A stretch of 8,020 nt of DNA from Chloroflexota bacterium (GCA_030666985.1 DAOUWT010000106.1:1-8020); one strand, 5' to 3'. Shown: positions 1-5,179, numbered from the stretch's first letter. Notes: a model not told the origin generated them from the letters alone. Numbers and translations are program-made.

Positions 1-116
1 AAATGGTAGGCTGAACCCGAGATTTCTCCTCGTTATCCGGTGGAAACCATGCCGAAACCGCGTCGAGATGACATGATTAATTGCCTAACTTAATGACATT
101 GACTAAACACTGAATT

Positions 117-992
117 CTACTTCTTCTTCGCTTTTTTTGGAGCTATCTTATAAAAATCGCTCCCAGGCTTCAAAAATGGCAAGTGAATTATCTCGTATTG
201 GATCAACAAAGCAATAATGCCGGCTATTATCATCACTCCCGCCGCAATGCGCGTGATGCTGATGTCTGTGCCGGGGATGCGGGGCTGGTCGGGGCGGAAG
301 AATTCGATTATTTCCCGTCCCACGCCTTCTAGCACGAGCCATCCCGCGAAAATGCTGCCTGGTTTGATCCTCTTTTTGAATTCCAAAGCGAGCCACATTA
401 ATATTCCTGCTGCGAGGAGGTTCCAAAGAATTTCATAAGCGAAAGCGGGGTGGAAGCGTGTTGTCTCCACCGGGTAGCGGAGCATATTAGTCCAGGGAGC
501 GATCCTGTGGGCAGCGTCAATGGAGATGCCCCAAGGGAGGTTAGTGGGTTGTCCATATAATTCTTGGTTGATGAAATTGGCTGGACGAACCACGGCCTGA
601 GCGATCAAAAGCGTCGGTGCGGCCGCGTCAAGGAAGAGCCTTATATCCAACTTATTCTTGCGGATGTATATAAGGCCAGCCAACACTCCTCCTAATATTG
701 CCCCATAGAAGTGCAGCCCCCCTTCCCAGGTCTTGAGAATCCTAACAGGGTTATCCAGAAAAAAAGTACTCCCCCCCAAAATATCGGTGAGCACATACCA
801 CAACCGCGCCCCGATGACTCCACCTGGGACAGCCCAGATCATCAAGTCCCACACGTACTCTGATTTTTCGCCATAGCGGCGCACGCCCCATTCTGCAATA
901 TACCCGGCTAAGATGATTCCCCCTGCCATCATCAAACCATACCAATGCAGCGCGAAATTTGTACCGGGGATGCGAAAAATAATTGGATCCAT
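117..992 (-). CDS. lgt: Prolipoprotein diacylglyceryl transferase (Lgt)
   Basis: Inner-membrane enzyme that moves the diacylglyceryl group of phosphatidylglycerol onto the lipobox cysteine of prolipoproteins, the first step of lipoprotein maturation. The 291-residue product has the usual family length and several hydrophobic membrane segments. Visible motifs are HWYGLM (16-21), GARLWYVL (61-68), GGLHFYG (91-97), the signature RPANFINQELYG (136-147), HPAFAYE (181-187) and GVGREIIEFFR (223-233). The arginines equivalent to E. coli R143 and R239 are present (R136, R226). The usual FHG triad reads FYG and the usual GRxGNF reads VRPANF, so it is a diverged but apparently intact member. The tail is lysine-rich (KKAKKK). 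ATG is supported by GAGGAG at 999-1004, six bases upstream. It is probably transcribed alone: a palindrome and a TATAAT box separate it from the HEPN gene. Confidence 0.96.
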   Translation of the reverse strand: MDPIIFRIPGTNFALHWYGLMMAGGIILAGYIAEWGVRRYGEKSEYVWDLMIWAVPGGVIGARLWYVLTDILGGSTFFLDNPVRILKTWEGGLHFYGAILGGVLAGLIYIRKNKLDIRLFLDAAAPTLLIAQAVVRPANFINQELYGQPTNLPWGISIDAAHRIAPWTNMLRYPVETTRFHPAFAYEILWNLLAAGILMWLALEFKKRIKPGSIFAGWLVLEGVGREIIEFFRPDQPRIPGTDISITRIAAGVMIIAGIIALLIQYEIIHLPFLKPGSDFYKIAPKKAKKK

Positions 993-1052
993 AATTTACT
1001 CCTCTTCAATTTTGTGTTAGTTAAATCGTGTAATCATTAAAAAGTATGCCAC

Positions 1053-1058
1053 ATTATA
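1053..1058 (-). promoter_or_regulatory. Candidate -10 box (TATAAT) of lgt
   Basis: The minus strand reads GGGGTATAATGTGG, with a perfect TATAAT hexamer 60 bases upstream of the lgt ATG. No good TTGACA-like -35 box lies 16-18 bases further upstream, where the arm of the 1070-1109 palindrome falls instead. Assignment is by motif and position only. Confidence 0.45.
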
Positions 1059-1069
1059 CCCCAGAAATA

Positions 1070-1109
1070 CGCAGACCTCCGAGGTTTTTAGAAACCTCGG
1101 AGGTCTGCG
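1070..1109. repeat. Perfect 18-bp palindrome with 4-base loop
   Basis: The left arm CGCAGACCTCCGAGGTTT (1070-1087) is perfectly complementary to the right arm at 1092-1109, around the loop TTAG. The palindrome lies between the HEPN stop codon (1137) and the lgt promoter region. As RNA it would form a very stable hairpin and could end or protect the upstream transcript. On the minus strand it is not followed by a clear T-run, so it is not a textbook intrinsic terminator. The arm sequence resembles dispersed palindromes I recall from Chloroflexota intergenic DNA, so a REP/MITE-like element is an alternative. Confidence 0.8.
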
Positions 1110-1136
1110 ACACCTCTCTCCCTTTTTGAGTATTCG

Positions 1137-1535
1137 TTACTTCTTCCCGACAGCGTTTTCTATATGGCCCACAAAAAGTTCTGTTTTCCGAATCAAAGGC
1201 GTAACTTCCGATTCTGAAAAATATACAAAATCCACATAGTCCCCTTCTTGGCGTTTTTCAAAAAGATCGTTGTATAGTATAGCCATCTTTTTGGGAATTT
1301 TTTCTGTTTTTACAAACTCTCGGTTAAACAAAGACCTGATACCTGTATGTTTTGAAGAAGATAATCCGTGCTGAACCAATAGTGCTGTCACAGCATAAAA
1401 ACAGGAGTAATAAAGTCGATTCACACAAGGATTCCAATGACCTGCTTTTGCCAATAATTTAGCATCTTCAATAGTTTCTCTTGCCCTCTCCAAACGATAT
1501 TCGATTAAATCCTCAATATGCTGTTTGTCCGTCAT
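1137..1535 (-). CDS. HEPN-domain protein (UPF0332-like), toxin candidate of an MNT/HEPN pair
   Basis: A 132-residue all-alpha HEPN protein. Recognisable family sequence is VNRLYYSCFYAVTALL (38-53, the usual A/N-R-x-YYA-x-FHA helix), KHTG (62-65), LFNREFVKT (69-77) and LFEKRQEGDYVDF (91-103). HEPN partners of minimal nucleotidyltransferases are often RNases in type VII toxin-antitoxin pairs such as HepT/MntA. The canonical RX4-6H RNase motif is not seen. The corresponding place reads R95-QEG-D99-Y100, as in many UPF0332 members, so catalytic activity is uncertain. The start codon overlaps the stop of the nucleotidyltransferase gene as ATGA, and no strong Shine-Dalgarno sequence precedes it, so translation is probably coupled. 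Confidence 0.85.
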   Translation of the reverse strand: MTDKQHIEDLIEYRLERARETIEDAKLLAKAGHWNPCVNRLYYSCFYAVTALLVQHGLSSSKHTGIRSLFNREFVKTEKIPKKMAILYNDLFEKRQEGDYVDFVYFSESEVTPLIRKTELFVGHIENAVGKK

Positions 1536-1846
1536 AGGCGTATTCCGTGTTCTGTCACATTTTTATAAAAAGGCATGACACCATATTTTGGACTTTTCCA
1601 AGCATCCCGAGTTCTCACAATGCTACTGAGCACTTCGCCCGAATCCCATTCAACTTCATAAATGCGGTGTCTGATAGCGTCAACTCGCTTTGGATCAAGT
1701 TCACCATCCACCAGGATCAAAAAATCCCAATCTGAATACGCGTTACTCTCCCCGCGTGACCGCGAGCCGTATAGAACGATTTCAGCATTTGGCTCTATTT
1801 TGAGAACACACTTTTTTACTTGTTCAAGCAATATTTTTCTGTCCAT
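1532..1846 (-). CDS. Minimal nucleotidyltransferase (MNT, MntA-like antitoxin)
   Basis: A 104-residue protein of the DNA polymerase beta superfamily. The signature GSX10DXD is complete: G27-S28, then ten residues, then D39-x-D41 (YGSRSRGES and SDWDFLILVD). In MntA/HepT systems such an enzyme AMPylates its HEPN partner and neutralises it, so this gene is the likely antitoxin. The third carboxylate of the catalytic triad is not obvious; the corresponding strand reads EVLSSIVRT (71-79). ATG is preceded by AAGG (1853-1856) at six bases. The gene overlaps the HEPN gene by four bases. No promoter is clear in the 55 bases separating it from the CopG-like gene, so read-through from the DUF4258 operon is possible. 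Confidence 0.87.
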   Translation of the reverse strand: MDRKILLEQVKKCVLKIEPNAEIVLYGSRSRGESNAYSDWDFLILVDGELDPKRVDAIRHRIYEVEWDSGEVLSSIVRTRDAWKSPKYGVMPFYKNVTEHGIRL

Positions 1847-1901
1847 AATTGGCCTTATTGATTCTTAGCATATAGCAATTTACGTAGTCGGTTCGCTGGC
1901 A

Positions 1902-2153
1902 CTACGCAGCATGAATGCGTTCGACAATCCATTGCTGAATCAGACTCGTGTGAGAGATTTTTCGTGACCTTGCAAGAGACTTAACAACTTCAGCGTCTTC
2001 AGGCTCTAGCTGAATAGACACTACGGTCTGGCGTTCAAAAACAGGTTCACGCACTTCTTCAAGTTCGTCTTCGAAATCTGTTAGATCATGCGTGTCCCAA
2101 AAATGAGCAAGTTCTTGAACTGAATCCGTTCGCGGAATATTTGTACGTTTCAT
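1902..2153 (-). CDS. CopG-type ribbon-helix-helix antitoxin
   Basis: An 83-residue protein. The N-terminal part carries FWDTHDLTDFEDELEEV (18-34), a hallmark of the CopG_antitoxin family often found beside BrnT toxins. The C-terminal part (43-80, TVVSIQLEPEDAEVV then SLIQQWIVERI) fits a ribbon-helix-helix DNA-binding fold. Such proteins usually bind a toxin through the acidic N-terminal part and repress their own promoter. The frame can be extended to 2237, but that overlaps the upstream zinc-finger gene by 74 bases. The ATG at 2153 lies ten bases after that gene's stop and matches the family start (MKR...IP). The Shine-Dalgarno sequence is weak. Third gene of the DUF4258 / YgiT / CopG module. 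Confidence 0.83.
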   Translation of the reverse strand: MKRTNIPRTDSVQELAHFWDTHDLTDFEDELEEVREPVFERQTVVSIQLEPEDAEVVKSLARSRKISHTSLIQQWIVERIHAA

Positions 2154-2163
2154 TATGTTCTGG

Positions 2164-2391
2164 TTAAGCAGGTTGGAATAAGGGAGCAGAGAAACTACCA
2201 ATTGGTTCAAGACGCTCATTGAGCACATTTTCAACAATGCATGCAGATTTCAATGGCAACGTCTCATAACCACACTCAGGGCAGACATGCACTTTCAGAT
2301 CACGAATCACAACTGGTTCAGCACCGCGATAAAAGATACGCGTTACCAAAGCAGTTTCCATTGGGGAAGAGCAACCATGTGGACATTCCAT
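2164..2391 (-). CDS. YgiT-type zinc-finger protein (MqsA N-terminal-like)
   Basis: A 75-residue protein with two cysteine pairs, C3-PHG-C7 and C37-PE-C40, which together would bind one zinc ion as in the N-terminal domain of the MqsA antitoxin. The core VTRIFYRGAEPVVIRDLKV (16-34) between them fits YgiT-type fingers, and so does the position directly after a DUF4258 gene. Unlike MqsA there is no helix-turn-helix domain, so DNA binding may be supplied by the CopG-like protein encoded next. ATG has AGGAG (2400-2404) eight bases upstream, inside the end of the DUF4258 gene. The gap to that gene is four bases. Probably an antitoxin or toxin-binding component. Confidence 0.85.
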   Translation of the reverse strand: MECPHGCSSPMETALVTRIFYRGAEPVVIRDLKVHVCPECGYETLPLKSACIVENVLNERLEPIGSFSAPLFQPA

Positions 2392-2395
2392 AGCA

Positions 2396-2653
2396 CTAAC
2401 TCCTGTTTGCTGTAATAATGAACGCAGGACGGCAATCTTTCACTGTTACCGTGATGCGTCTTTTGCGAATAGTATATTTTGAGAACTTACCTTTTGAACG
2501 CTCATCGGGTTCTTTCTTTCTCACAGTTCCGTCCAGAATTACGTCGAGTATTTGATCAATCGAAATGCCATTCTCGTACATACGCTCAATTAAGTGCGGG
2601 CCAAAAGTGACTGTCTCGGAATAAATGTCGTCTCTAATTTGTTTTAATGACAC
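2396..2653 (-). CDS. DUF4258-family protein, putative toxin
   Basis: An 85-residue protein with the DUF4258 pattern: VTFGPHLIERMYENGIS (15-31, the HxxxRM helix with H20 and R24), IDQILDVILDG (32-42), then a basic strand-rich half with KKEPDERSKGKF (46-57) and a final AFIITANRS. DUF4258 proteins resemble the RelE/BrnT-like small RNase fold and often sit before YgiT-type zinc fingers, so this is the likely toxin. That role is inferred from neighbours. There is no ATG start. GTG at 2653 is chosen because AGGTGG (2659-2664) lies five bases upstream; GTG at 2662 is possible and would add three residues. A TAG codon ends the same frame just before 2662. Confidence 0.8.
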   Translation of the reverse strand: MSLKQIRDDIYSETVTFGPHLIERMYENGISIDQILDVILDGTVRKKEPDERSKGKFSKYTIRKRRITVTVKDCRPAFIITANRS

Positions 2654-2658
2654 CAGAA

Positions 2659-2664
2659 CCACCT
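2659..2664 (-). promoter_or_regulatory. Shine-Dalgarno site AGGTGG choosing the GTG start at 2653
   Basis: AGGTGG on the minus strand lies five bases before GTG at 2653. It overlaps the alternative GTG at 2662, which has no Shine-Dalgarno sequence of its own. This favours the shorter DUF4258 product. Confidence 0.55.
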
Positions 2665-2761
2665 AAATATTGGGGGATATTCGGTATTTTTCAACGGCTG
2701 CCGCAGTCGGTTCATCAACCTTGCGAACCTCAACATCTCCATTATAACCGATTTTCAGCAT
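2663..2761 (-). other. Possible 32-codon upstream reading frame within the leader repeat
   Basis: ATG at 2761 opens a frame beginning MLKIGYNGDVEVRKVDEP and ends at TAG 2663-2665, directly before and in frame with the DUF4258 start region. The equivalent stretch of the other repeat copy reads KIGYNEVIKAHKVGEP and runs in frame into the VapB-like gene. Ten of the first 22 aligned residues match (KIGYN...KV.EP). However, the ATG has no Shine-Dalgarno sequence, and the frame spans the TATAAT box, so it may be untranslated leader or a gene relic. Listed as a possibility only. Confidence 0.25.
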
Positions 2762-2891
2762 CTTACGCGCCGCGTAACGGAGACGGGGATGTGTTATTTT
2801 ATGTGGGATTGAGTTTACATGACGAGTGAATGCGAGCACAACTTATTTGATAACCCCATTTTTTTGGCAAGCGCTGATTGGAGGCGTTTTC
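2740..2891. repeat. Leader repeat, copy A, upstream of the DUF4258 module
   Basis: This is a diverged direct copy of 3691-3832. From left to right, 17 of 17 bases match; then comes a length-variable segment (21 versus 11 bases); then 39 of 39 (2778-2816), 11 of 15, 27 of 27 (2832-2858) and 26 of 33. Weaker ungapped similarity continues to about 2690. The copy lies upstream of the DUF4258 gene and includes its TATAAT box. With it, the gene-free stretch 2654-2954 holds the possible small frame at 2663-2761 and a unique part, 2892-2954, in which I see nothing recognisable. Confidence 0.92.
2741..2746 (-). promoter_or_regulatory. Candidate -10 box (TATAAT) of the DUF4258 module
   Basis: The minus strand reads AAAATCGGTTATAATG, identical in both leader repeats. 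It is 87 bases upstream of GTG 2653. No -35 box resembling TTGACA is visible at normal spacing in either copy, so the promoter would depend on other contacts or on an activator. Confidence 0.42.
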
Positions 2892-2954
2892 TCAGTACCC
2901 CATCGCTCCGTTTTAACAACGTTTGACACTTACAACAAAACCTGACCTGCCAAT

Positions 2955-3359
2955 TCAATCCCATATTGTAGAAACCAGCCCAGATTCTTGAATGTTTTGA
3001 TCACGGGTGATAACAGGAAGATTTTTTAAAATTGCTTCGGTGACTATAAGCCTATCGAAAATATCAGGGATGATACTATACCCATGACTGGCTATAACTG
3101 TTTCTGGCAACAAGGATGTTAATGGATAATTTTCGCTTTCATTCATTGAATGAAAATACGGAATAAGATGGTCGAGCGACGCACCTGGTAAGCGACCTTT
3201 TTGAACTACCATTATGACTTCTGCAACAACGACAGCGGGGATAAAGATAGTTGCTTTCCCAGAATCTGCATCGGAAAAAACTTGTTGCGCTGCTTCGCCC
3301 AATCGTTGCGGCCAATACAAATGCCATAGAAGTGCATGAGCATCAGAAACATAATTCAT
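2955..3359 (-). CDS. vapC: PIN-domain toxin (VapC-like ribonuclease)
   Basis: A 134-residue PIN-domain protein of typical VapC length. The four conserved acidic positions that bind metal are visible: D6 in MNYVSDAHALLWHL, E47 in AVVVAEV, D102 in IFDRLIV and D120 in VITRD. The segment IPDIFDRLIVTEAILKNLPVITRDQNI (97-123) is the standard PIN C-terminal pattern. VapC enzymes cleave tRNA or rRNA and are held inactive by a small antitoxin. ATG lies two bases after the stop of the antitoxin-like gene, with AGGAG (3368-3372) eight bases upstream inside that gene, so the pair is clearly one operon. The gene looks complete, with no missing catalytic residue. Confidence 0.93.
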   Translation of the reverse strand: MNYVSDAHALLWHLYWPQRLGEAAQQVFSDADSGKATIFIPAVVVAEVIMVVQKGRLPGASLDHLIPYFHSMNESENYPLTSLLPETVIASHGYSIIPDIFDRLIVTEAILKNLPVITRDQNIQESGLVSTIWD

Positions 3360-3361
3360 GA

Positions 3362-3616
3362 TTAATTCTCCTGCTGGACAGAAAACCGCTTTTCGCGTTC
3401 CCGGCGCAACTCCTGGAGAGAATCGGCTATTGGATCAACATCCTCAGGCGGAGAAATATCTGGCGCTAAGACACCTGCCAAATTAACAATTTGTTGCTTG
3501 TCCCCAGAGTCTGCTAAAACAATGATCTCAGCAGGGCCTGCAGGGAAATCATTTGGCAGGCTTAAAAAAAGTTTATGATCTGCTGTAATTGTGGCTTTTA
3601 TTCTATGAGTATACAT
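3362..3616 (-). CDS. VapB-like antitoxin preceding the PIN toxin
   Basis: An 84-residue protein with an N-terminal strand-rich part (MYTHRIKATITADHKLFLSL, then FPAGPAEIIVLADS, 24-37). It resembles the small antitoxin-like proteins (MYxxRxKAxITxDHxLxLxLP) often found before PIN genes. The C-terminal part is acidic then charged-helical (PIADSLQELRREREKRF, 62-78), as in antitoxin tails that wrap the toxin. Assignment to a specific DNA-binding fold is not possible by eye. The frame is open to a GTG at 3718, but ATG 3616 is chosen because AGGAG (3625-3629) lies eight bases upstream and the family starts at this point. The extra 34 codons fall in the leader repeat. Confidence 0.8.
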   Translation of the reverse strand: MYTHRIKATITADHKLFLSLPNDFPAGPAEIIVLADSGDKQQIVNLAGVLAPDISPPEDVDPIADSLQELRREREKRFSVQQEN

Positions 3617-3690
3617 TTTATACTCTCCTGTTCTGTTATGCACAACGGTTTGCTCAATCGGCTCGCCGACTTTGTGAGCCTTGATAACTT

Positions 3691-3832
3691 CATTATAACC
3701 GATTTTCGCGCTCCTCACCGGAGACGGGGATGTGTTATTTTATGTGGGATTGAGTTTGCCTGACGAGTGGACGCGAGCACAACTTATTTGATAACCCCAC
3801 TTTCTTGCCAATCGCTAATCAGAGGCGTTTTC
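3691..3832. repeat. Leader repeat, copy B, upstream of the vapBC pair
   Basis: Second copy of the repeat at 2740-2891, in the same orientation. By hand alignment 120 of 131 ungapped positions match, leaving out one length-variable segment (3708-3718). Identical blocks lie at 3691-3707, 3719-3757 and 3773-3799. Towards the gene, a further 50 ungapped positions (to 3641) match at 31. It occupies most of the gene-free stretch 3617-3923. The remainder, 3833-3923, downstream of the DUF1828/1829 gene, shows no hairpin or other recognisable element. Confidence 0.92.
3692..3697 (-). promoter_or_regulatory. Candidate -10 box (TATAAT) of vapBC
   Basis: TATAAT on the minus strand, 75 bases upstream of ATG 3616, within the block identical to copy A. 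The same TATAATG word also precedes lgt and the DUF6978 gene. No TTGACA-like -35 hexamer is found at 16-18 bases. Confidence 0.42.
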
Positions 3833-3923
3833 CTAACGTCTCTTCACTCCAACGGTGACACCTTTCTCTTTGCTTTCTTTCCTTGCCAAGTTCAACCTAT
3901 AGTCCAGTAATAGTTATTATTTG

Positions 3924-4688
3924 TTATGCAACTAACGCCTCTGTATTTTCTTCACGCCGTGACCAAGGCACCGGAGTAATGTTGTAAGAATGTAATGCTG
4001 AAATAGACTCAGCAGAAACATTATTGCCTATATCATTCAAAAAAGCAAATGCCTGTGAATCAGAATCGCGCTCTCCTCTAGTATCGTTCCATGAAAAAAT
4101 ATAAGACATTATGCTGTTCCGTGTAGGAGAATTAATTGCTTTTATCAATCTTTCTGGTGCTTGATCAGATGCAGGGATAGCAAAATCAAAATGATGAGTA
4201 TAGCCAGTATGCCCTACTAAATTAACTTTTGGGAGATATCGGACTTTATTTAGGCGTAGATATTGTTCCACATCTTCAACAAAGAAAGAAATAATCCGTG
4301 GTTGAGCTAATAAAAAGAGATCGTTCACAGCCAACATGGCTTGTAACAATGAATGTTTCTTGTGTGCTAAATTCTTTTTTGAGGCTTGAACACGAAGTAC
4401 GTCATTTTCATTTTTTACCCCAAAACCACGGAGTATTGTATTTAGCGCATCTTGTCTCTTCTCAGTGTTAATATCTACACCAGACATTCTTAAATCAGAC
4501 AATATATATCCATCATCCGATAAAATGAATTGATTCTCATCGCTCATTACATATAATTGCAAATAATCATTATGCCGATCTAAAAAGGGAGTGGTAATTT
4601 CACACCCCTCTTCTAACTCGGAAATGCTTATATGTTCCCTGAGCCAATCGAGGTATTCTGTTACTAAGGAATCACATTTATTTAACAT
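3924..4688 (-). CDS. DUF1828/DUF1829-domain protein
   Basis: A 254-residue protein of unknown biochemical function. The N-terminal third fits DUF1828: ELEEGCEITTPFLDRHNDYL (24-43), then FILSDDGYILSDLRMSG (54-70). The rest fits DUF1829: FFVEDVEQYLRLNKVRYLP (135-153), HHFDFAIP (165-172) and LIKAINSP (181-188). The order D168 ... K183 in the second domain could belong to a nuclease-like core, but this is speculative. ATG at 4688 overlaps the preceding gene by seven bases and is preferred; the longer form to 4727 would start with TTG and overlap by 46 bases. No strong Shine-Dalgarno sequence is seen, so coupling to the DUF6978-like gene is likely. AT-rich, unlike the fusion enzyme upstream. Confidence 0.78.
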   Translation of the reverse strand: MLNKCDSLVTEYLDWLREHISISELEEGCEITTPFLDRHNDYLQLYVMSDENQFILSDDGYILSDLRMSGVDINTEKRQDALNTILRGFGVKNENDVLRVQASKKNLAHKKHSLLQAMLAVNDLFLLAQPRIISFFVEDVEQYLRLNKVRYLPKVNLVGHTGYTHHFDFAIPASDQAPERLIKAINSPTRNSIMSYIFSWNDTRGERDSDSQAFAFLNDIGNNVSAESISALHSYNITPVPWSRREENTEALVA

Positions 4689-5116
4689 GCTTTTAATTGG
4701 AGTGGTGGTAATAAAATGATATGGCAAAACCGTGCAAAGTCTTCCAAAACGACAATCATGTTTTCAGGGTCTCTAAAAGGAAAATCCTTGAGGGGATAAG
4801 CCCATTTATCATCATATCCTTCACGATAAACATGTATGTGTGGGCAAGGTACTATGACACCGTCAGGATTTTGATGAGGAGATCCACCAATATCAACTCT
4901 TGCAAGAATATGTATTTTTCGAGAGCGGTTATTGTATTTGTATTTTTTCAAATTGATACTGCCGCGCCAAATATCAAGAATGAATTTTTCTTTGCCATCA
5001 AGAGAAACAAGATCATGTGATTCGCTTATCGGTATCTTGCCAAGAATTAGTAAATTTGTGTCCACAAATTGCTTCTCAAGTGATAGCAAGGCATCTGCTT
5101 CAGATTGTGTCAACAT
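4682..5116 (-). CDS. DUF6978-family protein
   Basis: A 144-residue protein that I match from memory to DUF6978; its function is unknown. Conserved-looking features in order are MLTQSEADALL (1-11), FILDIWRGSINLKKYKYNNR (45-64), LARVDIGG (71-78), H81-QNPDG, and PCPHIHVYREGYDDKWA (90-106) with an HxH pair at H93 and H95. The density of His, Asp and Arg residues would suit metal or nucleic-acid binding, but no catalytic assignment can be made. ATG has AAAGG (5123-5127) six bases upstream. It overlaps the following DUF1828/1829 gene by seven bases. This two-gene layout suggests a toxin-antitoxin or defence pair acting together. Confidence 0.75.
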   Translation of the reverse strand: MLTQSEADALLSLEKQFVDTNLLILGKIPISESHDLVSLDGKEKFILDIWRGSINLKKYKYNNRSRKIHILARVDIGGSPHQNPDGVIVPCPHIHVYREGYDDKWAYPLKDFPFRDPENMIVVLEDFARFCHIILLPPLQLKAC

Positions 5117-5173
5117 ACATAACCTTTATCCATCTTTTAGATATGCTTATTTGTTTAAGATTTCCTTTCTTGC

Positions 5174-5179
5174 ATTATA
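5174..5179 (-). promoter_or_regulatory. Candidate -10 box (TATAAT) of the DUF6978 operon
   Basis: The minus strand reads GTAGGTTATAATGC, sharing GGTTATAATG with both leader repeats, 57 bases before ATG 5116. The hexamer 17 bases upstream is TTCTAG, a poor -35. The box lies in the 111-base gap after the glyA-gcvT stop. No terminator hairpin with a T-run is seen there. Confidence 0.42.

Noticed and set aside
49..93. A 14-codon plus-strand frame starting at ATG 49 in the left flank
   Set aside because: It is very short, has no family resemblance, and is closed upstream by TAG at 7-9. The flank 1-116 shows no supported gene or RNA.
217..438. Plus-strand open frames over lgt
   Set aside because: They run antisense to a clear Lgt coding frame and show no recognisable motif; they are shadows.
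1883..1906. Hairpin CGTAGT ... ACTACG at the end of the CopG-like gene as a terminator
   Set aside because: The stem is only six pairs with a 12-base loop, it overlaps the stop codon, and no T-run follows.
2154..2237. 28-residue N-terminal extension of the CopG-like gene
   Set aside because: It overlaps the zinc-finger gene by 74 bases and adds sequence foreign to the family; ATG 2153 fits better.
3617..3718. GTG start at 3718 for the VapB-like gene
   Set aside because: AGGAG lies at the right distance from ATG 3616, and the extension falls in the leader repeat over the TATAAT box.
2740..3832. Repeat pair as a CRISPR array or transposon ends
   Set aside because: There are only two copies about 950 bases apart, each around 140-150 bases, with no spacer pattern, no clear terminal inverted repeats and no cas or transposase gene in the window.
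4689..4727. TTG start giving 13 extra residues to the DUF1828/1829 protein
   Set aside because: A rare start codon with a 46-base overlap of the upstream gene; ATG 4688 gives a normal short overlap.
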